Counted from the stretch's first letter, positions 10,761-19,973 are shown. The stretch is 64,000 bases of DNA from an uncultured Pseudogracilibacillus sp. (GCA_937974845.1 CALJVC010000081.1:3253-67252), one strand, 5' to 3'. Translations and numbers: made by a program. Notes: generated from the letters alone by a model not told the origin.

Positions 10761-10785
10761 ATTATACGGATATTTTCTGAAAAAT
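10761..10785 (-). promoter_or_regulatory. ilvB promoter -10 and CodY-like box
   Basis: A TATAAT -10 element (10761-10766) lies about 30 nt upstream of the T-box; the -35 is weak. Immediately upstream, 10771-10785 reads ATTTTTCAGAAAATA on the minus strand. This matches the CodY consensus AATTTTCWGAAAATT at 13 of 15 positions. CodY binding here would block RNA polymerase when branched-chain amino acids and GTP are high. Confidence 0.55.
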
Positions 10786-11000
10786 AAAGTAATTTGTGTT
10801 TTTTATTATTTTTTAATTATTCTGTCAACTCTTTTACGAAAGAGCGAATAGAATAAGGAACGAGTACTAAGCGGGCGTTTGGCCGGCTTTTTTTATTAGT
10901 AAAATACATTCTACAATCTTTTTTTATTTGAGTCAATTATTTTAATGTTTTAGAAAAGACTGATAATTTTATATTTATTCAAGAAAGAAAAAACTTAGAC

Positions 11001-11038
11001 TTGTAAAAAAGTGTGCAAGGAAACAACCTTGCACACTT
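11001..11038 (-). terminator. Rho-independent terminator of upp
   Basis: Stem AAGTGTGCAAGG / CCTTGCACACTT with a 6-nt loop, followed by a T-run on the minus strand. Confidence 0.88.
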
Positions 11039-11045
11039 TTGCCTT

Positions 11046-11675
11046 TTATTTCGTTCCGAATAATCGGTCTCCGGCATCACCGAGACCGGGGACAATATAC
11101 CCTTTATCATCCAATCTCTCATCGAGGGCTGATACGTAAATATCCACATCGGGATGGTTTTTCTGAATCAGCTCTACACCTTCCGGGGCTGCAACGATAC
11201 ACATGAGTGAAATAGATTTCGCACCACGTTTTTTCAAGGATGTAATCGCGTCGTTAGCGGAACCTCCAGTAGCTAACATCGGATCTAGTACAATCAGCTT
11301 CCGCTCGGAAATATCCCGCGGTAATTTGATGTAATATTCCACCGGTTGTAAGGTTTCCGGATCGCGGTATAAACCGATATGGCCCACCCTAGCAGCGGGT
11401 AAAAGTTGCAACATGCCATCGACCATACCGAGGCCTGCCCGTAAAATCGGAATAAGGCCGATTTTCTTTCCTGTTAAAACGTGTGCTTTTGCAGGACAGA
11501 CAGGTGTTTCAACTTCTATTTCTTTGACTGGTAGGTCACGAGTAATTTCGAAACCCATCAACATCGAAATCTCATCGACGAGTTCGCGAAATTGTTTCGT
11601 ACCGGTTTTTTTGTTTCGAATAATCGTTAGTTTATGTTGGATGAGCGGATGATCTAGTATATGTAACTTGCCCAT
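11046..11675 (-). CDS. upp: Uracil phosphoribosyltransferase
   Basis: Pyrimidine salvage enzyme making UMP from uracil and PRPP. The PRPP-binding segment is [16 protein letters not shown] and the uracil site is the C-terminal [13 protein letters not shown]. The start at the ATG of [15 protein letters not shown], after AAGGGGCGATTTTGC, gives 209 residues, the usual length. It lies downstream of glyA, as in Bacillus, but a terminator separates them. Confidence 0.95.
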   Translation of the reverse strand: MGKLHILDHPLIQHKLTIIRNKKTGTKQFRELVDEISMLMGFEITRDLPVKEIEVETPVCPAKAHVLTGKKIGLIPILRAGLGMVDGMLQLLPAARVGHIGLYRDPETLQPVEYYIKLPRDISERKLIVLDPMLATGGSANDAITSLKKRGAKSISLMCIVAAPEGVELIQKNHPDVDIYVSALDERLDDKGYIVPGLGDAGDRLFGTK

Positions 11676-11835
11676 GCAAAATCGCCCCTTCTTCATCGTG
11701 TTCATTCCTTACTATCTTACAGTTTTACAAGACGTTTGTCCATAAGAATAGGTCGAATGTTGTCGTTTGTTCATATTCCTTTTTTTCCTAGTCTTACTAC
11801 GGCAAATTCGCCTTAATAACCGACAGCTTTTTGGC

Positions 11836-11870
11836 ACAAAAAGGACTGAACGTAAGGTACGTTCAGTCCT
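11836..11870 (-). terminator. Rho-independent terminator of glyA
   Basis: Stem AGGACTGAACGTA / TACGTTCAGTCCT-type repeat with a short loop, followed on the minus strand by TTTTTGTGCC. Confidence 0.85.
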
Positions 11871-11907
11871 AGGATTTTTAAAATTCCTGTATGTATCCTT
11901 CCCGTTA

Positions 11908-13143
11908 TTAAGCATATAAAGGGAATTTTTCTGTAAGGGCTTGGACCCGTTGGCGGGCCTCTTCTTGCTTCGCTTCATCGTCTAAGTTTTTCAGCGTAAG
12001 GCCAATAATTTCAGCAATCTCTTTCATCTCAGCTTCTTTAAAGCCCCTTGTCGTTACCGCTGCTGTTCCGATACGGATACCACTTGTGATAAATGGACTT
12101 TCTTTGTCATATGGGATCGTATTTTTATTTGTCGTAATGCGTACGCCATCGAGGGCTTCCTCGGCTACCTTTCCAGTTAATCCGAGCTCCGATACATCGA
12201 GTAATAATAAGTGGTTATCCGTTCCTCCTGAGACGATCCGGAATCCTTGATCGGCTAAAGCCTCGGCTAATACTTTTGCATTTTTAATAATTTGCTTAGC
12301 GTACTCTTTGAAATCTGGTGAGAGCGCCTCTTTAAAGGAGACGGCCTTAGCAGCGATAATATGCATTAAAGGTCCCCCTTGTAAACCAGGGAAAACTTGC
12401 TTATCAATCGCCTTCGCATACTCTTCTTTACAAATAATCATTCCGCCACGAGGACCGCGTAAAGTTTTGTGCGTCGTTGTCGTCACGAAATCACAGTATG
12501 GTACGGGGTTTTGATGTAGACCCGCTGCAACGAGACCAGCGATATGGGCCATATCAACGAATAAATAGGCACCGACTTCATCGGCGATTTCACGGAACTT
12601 AGCAAAATCGATCGAACGAGAATACGCACTCGCACCTGCGACGATCATCTTCGGCTTAACTTCCCTCGCTAGTTCTAAGACTGCGTCGTAATCGATCTGT
12701 TCGGTTTCCTTGTCGACACCATAATCGACGAAGTTGAATAAACGACCACTAAAGTTGACCGGGCTACCATGGGTTAAATGTCCACCATGGCTTAAGTTCA
12801 TCCCTAAAACGGTATCGCCAGGTTCTAATGCTGCGAAATATACCGCCATATTCGCCTGGGCACCTGAATGGGGTTGGACGTTAACGTGGTCGCCACCGAA
12901 GAGTTCCTTCGCACGGTTACGGGCTAAATCCTCCGCAACGTCTACATGCTCACATCCTCCATAGTAACGGCGACCAGGGTAACCTTCGGCATATTTATTT
13001 GTCAGTACAGAGCCCGCCGCTTCCATGACAGCCTGCGACACAAAATTTTCAGAAGCAATAAGTTCAATATTGTCTTGTTGACGCTTCTTTTCGGCGACAA
13101 TCGCCTCGTACAATTCCGGATCACTTTGTCGTATAAAGTCCAT
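11908..13143 (-). CDS. glyA: Serine hydroxymethyltransferase
   Basis: PLP enzyme interconverting serine plus tetrahydrofolate with glycine plus 5,10-methylene-THF, the main one-carbon source. 411 residues. The PLP lysine is in [15 protein letters not shown]; other signatures are [30 protein letters not shown] and [13 protein letters not shown]. The ATG follows AGGAGGAAAGATTA. The order ywlG-glyA-upp is conserved in Bacillales. Confidence 0.96.
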   Translation of the reverse strand: MDFIRQSDPELYEAIVAEKKRQQDNIELIASENFVSQAVMEAAGSVLTNKYAEGYPGRRYYGGCEHVDVAEDLARNRAKELFGGDHVNVQPHSGAQANMAVYFAALEPGDTVLGMNLSHGGHLTHGSPVNFSGRLFNFVDYGVDKETEQIDYDAVLELAREVKPKMIVAGASAYSRSIDFAKFREIADEVGAYLFVDMAHIAGLVAAGLHQNPVPYCDFVTTTTHKTLRGPRGGMIICKEEYAKAIDKQVFPGLQGGPLMHIIAAKAVSFKEALSPDFKEYAKQIIKNAKVLAEALADQGFRIVSGGTDNHLLLLDVSELGLTGKVAEEALDGVRITTNKNTIPYDKESPFITSGIRIGTAAVTTRGFKEAEMKEIAEIIGLTLKNLDDEAKQEEARQRVQALTEKFPLYA

Positions 13144-13236
13144 TAATCTTTCCTCCTAAATGATGAATATAGCTTATATATTAGCAAAAATTCAGCGATT
13201 TTACATACAATTGTAAAAAACTTACGCTAGTATACC

Positions 13237-13785
13237 TTATTCATACCGGGCGCGGGCACCGCCGATCAATTTTGGCCGGGTTCTAGCGGCGATGACCCGG
13301 GCTTGACCGATTGTATTTTGTTCCATCCGAACCGGTACGGCCACTCGGCGTAAGTGCATCCCGATTAACGTATCCCCGATATCGATTCCCGCCTTCGCTT
13401 GAATCTCTTCCACCACTACTCCCTCGTCGAAGTGCTGATAGGCATAGGAGGCCATCGCACCGCCGGCCTCCCGTACGGGAACGACCGTCACCTCTTCGTA
13501 GTTAAATTGTTCCATCGTTTTTCTTTCGACAACGAGGGCTCGGTTAATATGCTCGCACCCTTGAAAGGCTAGGTGGATTTGCGCCTGTTCGCTAAGGGTT
13601 TGTAATTCCTCAAAAAGAATCCCCGCAATCTCCTCACTACCACTTGTGCCGATTGGCTTTCCGGCCACTTCGCTAGTCGAGCAACCGACGACAAAAAGGT
13701 CGCCTTTTTTTAAGTAACCTGAAGCGAGCCATTCTTCTACTAACTGACTTATATCGGCACGAATTTGCCTTAACATTGCTTCCAT
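13237..13785 (-). CDS. ywlG: YwlG/DUF436 family protein (TIGR01440)
   Basis: Conserved cytoplasmic protein of unknown function, recognised from its N-terminus (ISQLVEEWLASGYLKKGDLFVVGCSTSEVAGKPIGTSGSEE), the segment AFQGCEHINRALVVER and its position between rpiB and glyA. 182 residues, typical for the family. No catalytic function can be assigned from the sequence. The ATG follows GGGGGATGGGAAG. It is probably co-transcribed with rpiB, 37 nt upstream. Confidence 0.85.
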   Translation of the reverse strand: MEAMLRQIRADISQLVEEWLASGYLKKGDLFVVGCSTSEVAGKPIGTSGSEEIAGILFEELQTLSEQAQIHLAFQGCEHINRALVVERKTMEQFNYEEVTVVPVREAGGAMASYAYQHFDEGVVVEEIQAKAGIDIGDTLIGMHLRRVAVPVRMEQNTIGQARVIAARTRPKLIGGARARYE

Positions 13786-13822
13786 CTTCCCATCCCCCTA
13801 CTTTCCTTCGATTCGTGAAGGA

Positions 13823-14272
13823 TTAATCGAGATGTTTTTCTTCATACTCTTTAATTTTATTAATGCGACGAGTATGGCGATCGCCTTCGAACTCTGTCGT
13901 TAACCAAGTATAGACGATTTCTCTAGCTAAGGCTGGACCGATGACACGCTCGCCCATAGCTAAGACATTCGAATCGTTATGCTGTCTTGTTGCCTTGGCT
14001 GTGTACACATCGTGCGTCAAGGCACAGCGAATACCTTTTACCTTATTGGCAGAAATCGACATCCCGATTCCTGTACCACAGATAAAAATGCCTCGGTCAA
14101 ATTCACCACTAGCTACCCGCTCGGCCGCAGGCAAGGCATAGTCTGGATAATCGACGGAGGTCGTACAGTCAGCCCCTGTATCTTCATATTCATAGCCAAG
14201 CTCGTCTAGGACGGCTTTCACTTCATTACGTAAAGTCATTCCGGCATGGTCGCCTGTAATAATTACTTTCAT
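13823..14272 (-). CDS. rpiB: Ribose-5-phosphate isomerase B
   Basis: Interconverts ribose 5-phosphate and ribulose 5-phosphate (pentose phosphate pathway). 149 residues of the LacAB/RpiB fold. Motifs: ITGDHAGMTLRNEVK at the N-terminus, the catalytic cysteine in IFICGTGIGMSISANKVKG, and HNDSNVLAMGERVIG. It corresponds in position to B. subtilis ywlF. Repeat array 2 lies directly upstream. Confidence 0.93.
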   Translation of the reverse strand: MKVIITGDHAGMTLRNEVKAVLDELGYEYEDTGADCTTSVDYPDYALPAAERVASGEFDRGIFICGTGIGMSISANKVKGIRCALTHDVYTAKATRQHNDSNVLAMGERVIGPALAREIVYTWLTTEFEGDRHTRRINKIKEYEEKHLD

Positions 14273-14411
14273 TTTTTTACCTCATCCCTCTAAAATGTAT
14301 TGTACTTTCATTGTAAACATTATAGACAAGTTTTTAAAGCGATATAGGCTGTGGACAAGGATGGGTAAATATGGCCCTTAAAGGAAGGTCAGGTCGAGAA
14401 AGACGGAGGTC

Positions 14412-14900
14412 TTTTTATGTAAATATATAAGAGCCCAGCCACTGTATATAGGATTTTTCGCCAGTTACAGTCGAGGCCATTCTTGTAAATGGAAACTTCT
14501 CCTGTTTACATTGAGGGGCTTACCTTGTAAACGAATCTTTTTTCTGTATATAGGGAGGCTTGCCTTGTAAATAGAAATTTCTCCTGTTTACATGAGGGGC
14601 TTGCCTTGTAAACGAAAATTCCCCCTGTTTACATGAGAACCTTGCCTTGTAAACGAACCTTTTTTCTGTATACAGGGGAGCCGGCCACTGTATACAGGAT
14701 TATTTTTTTCTAAAACCTGTATACAGTAAAGGCTTCTACTGTATACGGAATAAAATTTTTTCCAAACCTAGATACAGTAATCATGTTCACCGTATACAGA
14801 ATTCCTTCTCCATATACAAGAGACTGGCCTACCGTAAACAAAAATAAATCCCATATACAGTAGAGCATTCTCTCGTATACCGTCCTCCCTTTCGTATACA
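14412..14900. repeat. Palindromic repeat array 2 (TGTATACAGTA half-sites)
   Basis: About 23 half-sites of the same type as array 1, alternating in orientation. The left part is dominated by TGTTTACA / TTGTAAAC forms with GC-rich linkers. The right part (from about 14680) has the classic dyad, for example a perfect 11-bp pair TGTATACAGTA / TACTGTATAC with loop AAGGCTTC, and another with loop ATCATGTT that recurs in array 3. Together with the rpiB and mcp flanks it fills the 14273-14975 gap. Reading frames through it are only by-products of the repeat. Confidence 0.85.
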
Positions 14901-14937
14901 AAAGGCTTGTCCTTCTAGCTAGTCAGCCTATTTTCTA

Positions 14938-14970
14938 ATAAAAAAATGAAGCCCAAGGTTGGACTTCATT
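14938..14970 (-). terminator. Rho-independent terminator of the chemotaxis transducer gene
   Basis: Stem AAAATGAAG / CTTCATTTT, extended by CC, followed by a T-run on the minus strand, directly after the stop codon. Confidence 0.85.
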
Positions 14971-14975
14971 TTCTA

Positions 14976-16262
14976 CTAATGAAACTTGTGGATCTGCTCC
15001 TTTAGGCTACTGGCCTGGGAGGTTAAATCCTTCGTCAAGCTTTCTAAAACTTCAATCGATTCGTTTTGTTCATTGACCGAAGCACTCACTTGTTCTGTCG
15101 CTGCCGATGTCTCTTGGGCGATAGAAGATACGTCCCGGGACTGGTTCATCGCCGCTTGAATATAAGTCATCTGTTTATTAACTAGCTGGCGAATTCCCTT
15201 TACATCCTCAGCTACCGCTTCGGCAGAACGACGCATTTCCTGAATCGAAGCATTCGTATTTTCACCGCTGATTGCTTCTTCTTCGGCCCGTTTCACATGC
15301 TCACTTATCTTCGTTACAACAACCGATACATCCCGTTGGATCGTATCGACAAGGGAGCGGATTTGTTGCACCGCTTGGGCACTTTCATCCGCTAAGGTGC
15401 GAATTTCATCGGCGACGACCGCAAAGCCTTGGCCATGCTCTCCGGCTCGAGCCGCTTCAATCGAAGCATTTAAGGCAAGTAAATTCGTCTGCTCCGCGAT
15501 ATCACCGACCATGGAAATAATAGCCCCGATCTCTTCCGCATTAGCCTTTAACTTCTCGACATCCTTTAAAGAAACCGTCTGTTCCTCCGCTAAAGTCTGG
15601 ATTCCCGTAACTAAATCGTTCACAACCTCGGTACTTTCTGCTAAGGTCGAAAGCATATCAGCCGAACGTTCGTTAGATTGTTCCGCCCGATCCTGTACAT
15701 GCTCCGCCAGCGAGGTCGCCTGTTCTACCGCCTCTGCCGTCTCTTGAATAGCATTAGCTGCATTGACTGCCCCACTTGCAATATCGGCGGTTGCTTCACC
15801 AATATTTCGAGAGTGCTGGGTCGTCTTTGTCACGAGCTCCTGCATCTCGTTAACGGTCTTGTTCGTATCGTCAAAGTTCCGTTCGATATCGTCGACCATT
15901 TGTTTAATGTTTGTCAGCATCGTATCAAAGGCTAGGCTTAAGGAGCGGATTTCATCTTCCGATTTCGGAATCGCAATTTCTTGGTTTAAATTCCCTTCGG
16001 CCGCCTCGGTAGCTGCTTCCTCTAAGCGTTGCAAGGGTTCAGTAATAATCCTAACGAAAATAAAAGTTAATATTCCTGTCCAAAGAATGCCTAGCACGAA
16101 GGTAATGCCCGTAAACCAAGGCTCCGATAAAGATATGTACCCTTTCACATAATCGTATAAAACATAGATAAAAAAAGCGCTTGTCGAATAGGTAACGGTT
16201 GCCACAATGGTTGTAAATAAAGTTAATTTCTTCTGCAAACCAAACTGGTGACGTCGCTTCAC
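14976..16262 (-). CDS. Methyl-accepting chemotaxis protein without a large sensor domain
   Basis: Signal transducer for CheA/CheW. Two closely spaced membrane segments (residues about 12-34 and 45-70) leave only about 10 extracellular residues, so there is no periplasmic-type ligand domain. A HAMP domain follows (about 70-125, EPLQRLEEAATEAAEGNLNQEI), then a long coiled-coil signalling domain with the conserved tip NLLALNASIEAARAGEHGQG. 428 residues. A GTG start follows AGGAGGTTAGGAAC. It probably senses a cytoplasmic or membrane signal. It sits upstream of rpiB in a position where B. subtilis has no transducer, so it looks like a lineage-specific insertion. Confidence 0.85.
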   Translation of the reverse strand: MKRRHQFGLQKKLTLFTTIVATVTYSTSAFFIYVLYDYVKGYISLSEPWFTGITFVLGILWTGILTFIFVRIITEPLQRLEEAATEAAEGNLNQEIAIPKSEDEIRSLSLAFDTMLTNIKQMVDDIERNFDDTNKTVNEMQELVTKTTQHSRNIGEATADIASGAVNAANAIQETAEAVEQATSLAEHVQDRAEQSNERSADMLSTLAESTEVVNDLVTGIQTLAEEQTVSLKDVEKLKANAEEIGAIISMVGDIAEQTNLLALNASIEAARAGEHGQGFAVVADEIRTLADESAQAVQQIRSLVDTIQRDVSVVVTKISEHVKRAEEEAISGENTNASIQEMRRSAEAVAEDVKGIRQLVNKQMTYIQAAMNQSRDVSSIAQETSAATEQVSASVNEQNESIEVLESLTKDLTSQASSLKEQIHKFH

Positions 16263-16274
16263 GTTCCTAACCTC

Positions 16275-16712
16275 CTATTTCGGTAACTTTTTCAACAACT
16301 TTTCTAAATAGTTATCTAATTCTTCTGCCGTTTGCTCATAAACAGAGACATCGCCACCGAAAGGATCTGCAATATCGTCTACCGCTTCTTCCCCATCCGC
16401 ATATTCCACTAAGGTATAAAGCTTATGGGCAATGCCTGGATATTGTTGGAGGATAAGTTGCTTATGGGCAAGGGTCATCGTTAAAATTAAATCCGCCCAT
16501 TCAATCAAAGAATCATCCAGTTGTTTGGATTGATGGGCTAGGTCGACTCCTTTACGATCTAGAACCTTTTGCGCCTGTTCGGACGCCGGCGCTCCCTCCG
16601 TGGCAAATACCCCGGCGGACTTTATTTCTAAGGAAGGAGCTTTATGACGTAACAAAGCCTCTGCCATCGGACTACGGCAAGTATTACCAGTACAAACAAA
16701 TAGTATCTTCAT
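16275..16712 (-). CDS. ywlE: Low-molecular-weight phosphatase, probable protein-arginine phosphatase
   Basis: Member of the LMW protein phosphatase family; the B. subtilis orthologue YwlE removes phosphate from arginine residues marked by McsB. The P-loop is VCTGNTCRSPMAE, with threonine in the position that gives arginine-phosphate specificity in YwlE, and the general acid lies in DPFGGD. The start is the ATG of MKILFVC after AGGAGGAAACG, giving 145 residues. It lies 12 nt before the chemotaxis transducer gene. Confidence 0.88.
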   Translation of the reverse strand: MKILFVCTGNTCRSPMAEALLRHKAPSLEIKSAGVFATEGAPASEQAQKVLDRKGVDLAHQSKQLDDSLIEWADLILTMTLAHKQLILQQYPGIAHKLYTLVEYADGEEAVDDIADPFGGDVSVYEQTAEELDNYLEKLLKKLPK

Positions 16713-16866
16713 CGTTTCCTCCTGCATAAGGATTACTACTCATAATATACCACAAATCGATAACTAGGGTCATTTTAATCGTGTAAAAGTCCCTATTTTT
16801 TCACTTTTTATCCCTTTTTTTCTAAAAAATTAGGTCGGGGGGTATGGCGTTGGTCGGAGGTAACTT

Positions 16867-17412
16867 TTAAAAAATAAACACTTGCCCGATACCCAAACTG
16901 AAAAGGATCAAGCCTCCCACCATCTCACTATAGATACCGAACCAATCGGACGTCTTGCGACCGAGAAGGAGACCGAGAAAGCTTAAGAGCATCGTAAACC
17001 AACCAAAGAGCAAAATAAATAGAGCCGTTTCAACTCCGGATAAACCTAGACTAAGCCCTACAGAAAAACTATCGATACTGACAAAAAAAGCTAAAGTGAA
17101 TAGTTTCATACCACGCGGAGCAAAGGCTAAATCCTCGCCTTCTTCTAAAGAGGAAAACACCATATATAAACCGACAAAAACAAGGAGGAAGCCACCGATT
17201 GTCGAAGCAAAGGTCGTCCAGCGAAGCGATAACAATTGTCCGAGGACGAGGCCGACAAGGGGTAAAACCATATGAAAAAGTCCGATTGTTGCACTAATTA
17301 GTAAAATCCGTTTGAGACGAAGCTTATACATACCAATCCCTAAACAAAGCGAAAAACCGTCTAAACCGAGGGCGACAGCTAATAAAAGAAAAGAGAGCCC
17401 TTCTGTAAGCAT
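16867..17412 (-). CDS. mntP: Manganese efflux pump MntP (YwlD)
   Basis: Six-helix membrane exporter for Mn(II). 181 residues, almost all hydrophobic, in two repeats. The conserved aspartates are present in ALGLDGFSLCLGIGMYKLR (helix 1) and FFVSIDSFSVGLSLGLSG (helix 4). The ATG follows AGGAGGGGTAGTCGTC. Position between ywlE and ywlC matches Bacillus. No manganese riboswitch is visible upstream of this gene; one is found upstream of terC instead. Confidence 0.88.
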   Translation of the reverse strand: MLTEGLSFLLLAVALGLDGFSLCLGIGMYKLRLKRILLISATIGLFHMVLPLVGLVLGQLLSLRWTTFASTIGGFLLVFVGLYMVFSSLEEGEDLAFAPRGMKLFTLAFFVSIDSFSVGLSLGLSGVETALFILLFGWFTMLLSFLGLLLGRKTSDWFGIYSEMVGGLILFSLGIGQVFIF

Positions 17413-17480
17413 GACGACTACCCCTCCTATACTCGTTCACTTCCTTCAAATATATGCAAGGAGGGACAAACATATGTAAT

Positions 17481-17519
17481 CGCTAAAAACAAAAAGCCCC
17501 TAGCCTTAACGACTAGGGG
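17481..17519 (-). terminator. Rho-independent terminator of tsaC
   Basis: Stem CCCCTAG / CTAGGGG followed on the minus strand by CTTTTTGTTTTT. Confidence 0.82.
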
Positions 17520-17523
17520 AAAC

Positions 17524-18597
17524 TTAAGCATAAACTATCTTTGTCGATGCACGACGGAGGCGATCGAGCACAGCCTGGTTAGTAAAGGCAGTTGGATACT
17601 CACAAAGAATCAAATCCACCTCTTCCTTTGAAAAAGAACGTAAAAGATGGTATAGACGACGAGCGCTTTCTTCCGCATCCCTACCGAGGAAGGCCCGGCG
17701 AACGATTGGGAAGTCCTCGTATGCATCGGTATGGTACAGGAGGCCGACCCGTTGTTTTTCCTCGAGCGCTTGGACAAGCGTCGCTTCTAATACTTCCTTT
17801 TCGACTAAGAATAGGGGAACTTCCGGGGCATAATGAACGTATTTTAAACCCGGGGATTTTGGCCTTTCTTCCTTCTTCGGACGATATACTTCACAGGCGC
17901 CGACCACTTGGCGAATCTCCTCCGGTGTAATCGCTCCAGGACGTAAAATAACCGGAACTGGACCGGTACAATCGAGGACGGTCGATTCGATTCCTACCTC
18001 TGTCTGTCCCCCATCGACAATGGCGGGGATTCTACCAGCTAAATCCTCTTCAACATGACTTGCCTCCGTAGGACTCGGCCGGCCAGAAAGATTAGCACTT
18101 GGTGCTGCAAGCGGACGATTTACTTCCTGTAAAATCGCTAGAGCTACGGGGTGATTTGGAATCCTCACACCGACCGTCGATAGCCCAGCAGTCACCGTCG
18201 GAGCAACTCGGCCGGCATCGGGTACGATATAGGTGATCGGTCCAGGAGAAAAATAATCAATTAAGGCTTCGACATACGGTTGCAAGGCGCCGGCTAGTTC
18301 AAAGACCTGCTCTTTTTTCGCAACATGGACGATTAAAGGATTGTCGCTCGGACGTCCCTTAGCCTGAAAAATCCTTTGCACCGCTTCTTCCTGGGTCGCA
18401 TCGGCCGCTAAACCGTAAACCGTTTCCGTTGGGATCGCTACCGTCTCACCGCGCCGTAATAATGAAGCGACTTTTTTTAACTTAGTTTGATCGAGGGCCT
18501 CTTTCAATGAAATCATTTCCGTCCGGTAGCGAGGGGCTCCTTCCTTAGACTCCCCTTCGTGCAACCGGTCATATGTAGGTTCCTGCTTATTCATCAT
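17524..18597 (-). CDS. tsaC: L-threonylcarbamoyladenylate synthase (Sua5/YwlC type)
   Basis: Makes threonylcarbamoyl-AMP from threonine, bicarbonate and ATP for the t6A37 tRNA modification. 357 residues: an N-terminal YrdC domain (AIPTETVYGLAADAT, KGRPSDNPLIVH, SANLSGRPSPT, LRPGAI) plus the C-terminal Sua5 domain (SPGLKYVHYAPEVPL), so it is the long Sua5 form. The start is uncertain: the first ATG has only a weak ribosome-binding site, and the conserved part begins around residue 29. Confidence 0.92.
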   Translation of the reverse strand: MMNKQEPTYDRLHEGESKEGAPRYRTEMISLKEALDQTKLKKVASLLRRGETVAIPTETVYGLAADATQEEAVQRIFQAKGRPSDNPLIVHVAKKEQVFELAGALQPYVEALIDYFSPGPITYIVPDAGRVAPTVTAGLSTVGVRIPNHPVALAILQEVNRPLAAPSANLSGRPSPTEASHVEEDLAGRIPAIVDGGQTEVGIESTVLDCTGPVPVILRPGAITPEEIRQVVGACEVYRPKKEERPKSPGLKYVHYAPEVPLFLVEKEVLEATLVQALEEKQRVGLLYHTDAYEDFPIVRRAFLGRDAEESARRLYHLLRSFSKEEVDLILCEYPTAFTNQAVLDRLRRASTKIVYA

Positions 18598-18639
18598 TTC
18601 GACTCGCTTTCTTATTTCAGCTTTTTCTCATTTAAAAGA

Positions 18640-18669
18640 GAAGAAAAACCGCCCTTCGACCTGCGGTTT
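18640..18669 (-). terminator. Terminator downstream of the GNAT-like gene
   Basis: Stem AAACCGC / GCGGTTT with a 10-nt loop, then TTTTTC on the minus strand. Confidence 0.65.
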
Positions 18670-18736
18670 CCCTTTTCTATCATTATAGCATAAATAGCTT
18701 CCTCTTCTTTAGTTAGTCGCTAAGTAAGGCCGAAGA

Positions 18737-19159
18737 CTAGGCGCCGGCTAACTCCTGAAAGGAATAACACCACCAATTTCCTTCTTCCGAAAGTTGAAAG
18801 GCTTCGAGCTCTTCCGAGGCTTGTAAAGTGAAGGAAAAGGACCGAAAGAGGAGATCGGTGACAAGTTGCTTACTGTTGGCATAAAGTTTGTCCGCTCCTT
18901 TCTCCTTAGAAAACTGTAAAATAACGTGTAACATTTCTGGTAGTTTCAAGGCCTCTTCCTGTAAAATGAACATTTTCTTCAACCAAAAGCAATGGGGTTG
19001 GAGCGGTTCTAGTTGAAACCAACTAAGTACCCTACCTTCTTCTTCGACGACATAACTCATCCCCTGGGTAAACTGTACCTCATCCGTGCAAGCATCGTAT
19101 TGGGATATAAAGGCATAAAAGCTACTTTTATTGACATCGATGGCTCGTTTAATCTCCAT
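18737..19159 (-). CDS. Uncharacterised GNAT-like protein, position of YwlB
   Basis: 140-residue protein that I do not recognise with certainty. Position between spoIIR and ywlC matches B. subtilis ywlB, an N-acetyltransferase-like gene. The layout beta strands (VVEEEGRVLSWFQLEPL) - helix (EMLHVILQFSKEKGADKLYA) - hydrophobic end is compatible with a shortened GNAT fold, but no clear acetyl-CoA-binding loop is visible. The ATG follows AAGGAGAGGTGAAG. Its own terminator and the upstream gap suggest a single-gene unit. Confidence 0.5.
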   Translation of the reverse strand: MEIKRAIDVNKSSFYAFISQYDACTDEVQFTQGMSYVVEEEGRVLSWFQLEPLQPHCFWLKKMFILQEEALKLPEMLHVILQFSKEKGADKLYANSKQLVTDLLFRSFSFTLQASEELEAFQLSEEGNWWCYSFQELAGA

Positions 19160-19232
19160 CTTCACCTCTCCTTATCCGTCTTTCTTAAAGTGTATGAGAG
19201 AAGAGAACTTTTATGCCTCCTTTCCTAGTAAG

Positions 19233-19841
19233 CTATAACTTAAAGAGATCGAGGAAGAAAAAGCGAATCTCCGTTTCACCATTGCTCCCTTCCTCTTCTT
19301 CTAACATCTCCTCTTCCGTATGTTCGGCTAGTTTTGTTTCACCGAAAAAGTCGATAAAACATAAAGGAGGAAAAAGTACACACCACCAATTTTCTCCTTG
19401 ACCTTCACCTAAAGTGACTAAGACAGCTTCATAATCACCAGCCGGATAGACGTAGGGACCATAGGTTTTTTCCGGAAAGGGTACTGCCTGGTCATAGACT
19501 ACAGAAAAAGTATACGGAACGCCCGCTTCCTTTAAGGTCTTAGCAATTACCTTTTCTAGGGCTGGAACCTCCTCCGCGATAACCCTTCTAGCAAGCTCTA
19601 TATCATCGATTTCTTTGACAACGTGATGAATGTGGGCATTGACATGGTCCCGAACCTGATGTTTCAGAGCTTGGTCTTCCAAGCTATTACTGTTGGCTAA
19701 AATTCGTAACCGTACGGCTTCTTCTGGAATTTTATAATAATAGTTTTCTTCTACTTCCGCTTTTTCCTTTGCTATAAACATGACAAAAGCAATACTTATG
19801 AAAGTAATCAGTACAATAGACCGTAAGACAGACCCTTTCAT
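19233..19841 (-). CDS. spoIIR: Stage II sporulation protein R
   Basis: Forespore-secreted signal that activates the SpoIIGA protease, and so pro-sigma-E processing in the mother cell. 202 residues with an N-terminal membrane or signal segment (SIVLITFISIAFVMFIA) and the family signature IPEEAVRLRILANSNSLEDQ, later YGPYVYPAGDYEAVLVTLGEGQGENWWC. It shows that the organism can form endospores. It lies 132 nt downstream of prmC, beyond a terminator, with a sigma-F-like promoter. Confidence 0.93.
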   Translation of the reverse strand: MKGSVLRSIVLITFISIAFVMFIAKEKAEVEENYYYKIPEEAVRLRILANSNSLEDQALKHQVRDHVNAHIHHVVKEIDDIELARRVIAEEVPALEKVIAKTLKEAGVPYTFSVVYDQAVPFPEKTYGPYVYPAGDYEAVLVTLGEGQGENWWCVLFPPLCFIDFFGETKLAEHTEEEMLEEEEGSNGETEIRFFFLDLFKL

Positions 19842-19872
19842 TCTATACTCCCCTTGCGAAATGTTTTACTAT

Positions 19873-19901
19873 CAGTATGGGCAAGGGAAAATTTTTTAAA
19901 C
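19873..19901 (-). promoter_or_regulatory. spoIIR: Candidate sigma-F promoter of spoIIR
   Basis: Minus-strand GTTTA (19897-19901) and GCCCATACTG (19873-19882), 14 nt apart. This compares well with the sigma-F consensus GYWTA-N15-GGNRANAHTR. spoIIR is a known sigma-F target in B. subtilis, which supports the call. Confidence 0.5.
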
Positions 19902-19914
19902 CTAGTAAAACTAT

Positions 19915-19957
19915 TAAAAAAAGATGGCAACACCTCCGTCTAAGAGGTTTGCCATCT
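19915..19957 (-). terminator. Rho-independent terminator of prfA-prmC
   Basis: Stem AGATGGCAA / TTGCCATCT extended by ACCTC / GAGGT, followed by TTTTTTTAAT on the minus strand. Confidence 0.85.
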
Positions 19958-19973
19958 CTAAGGGCTGGACACT

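Noticed and set aside
11712..11978. An 88-codon basic minus-strand frame between upp and glyA
   Set aside because: It overlaps the end of glyA in another frame and runs through the glyA terminator; composition (Lys/Arg/Ser-rich) is that of a shadow frame.
14710..14901. A 63-codon minus-strand frame in array 2
   Set aside because: Again only a translation of the repeats, without ribosome-binding site or family resemblance.
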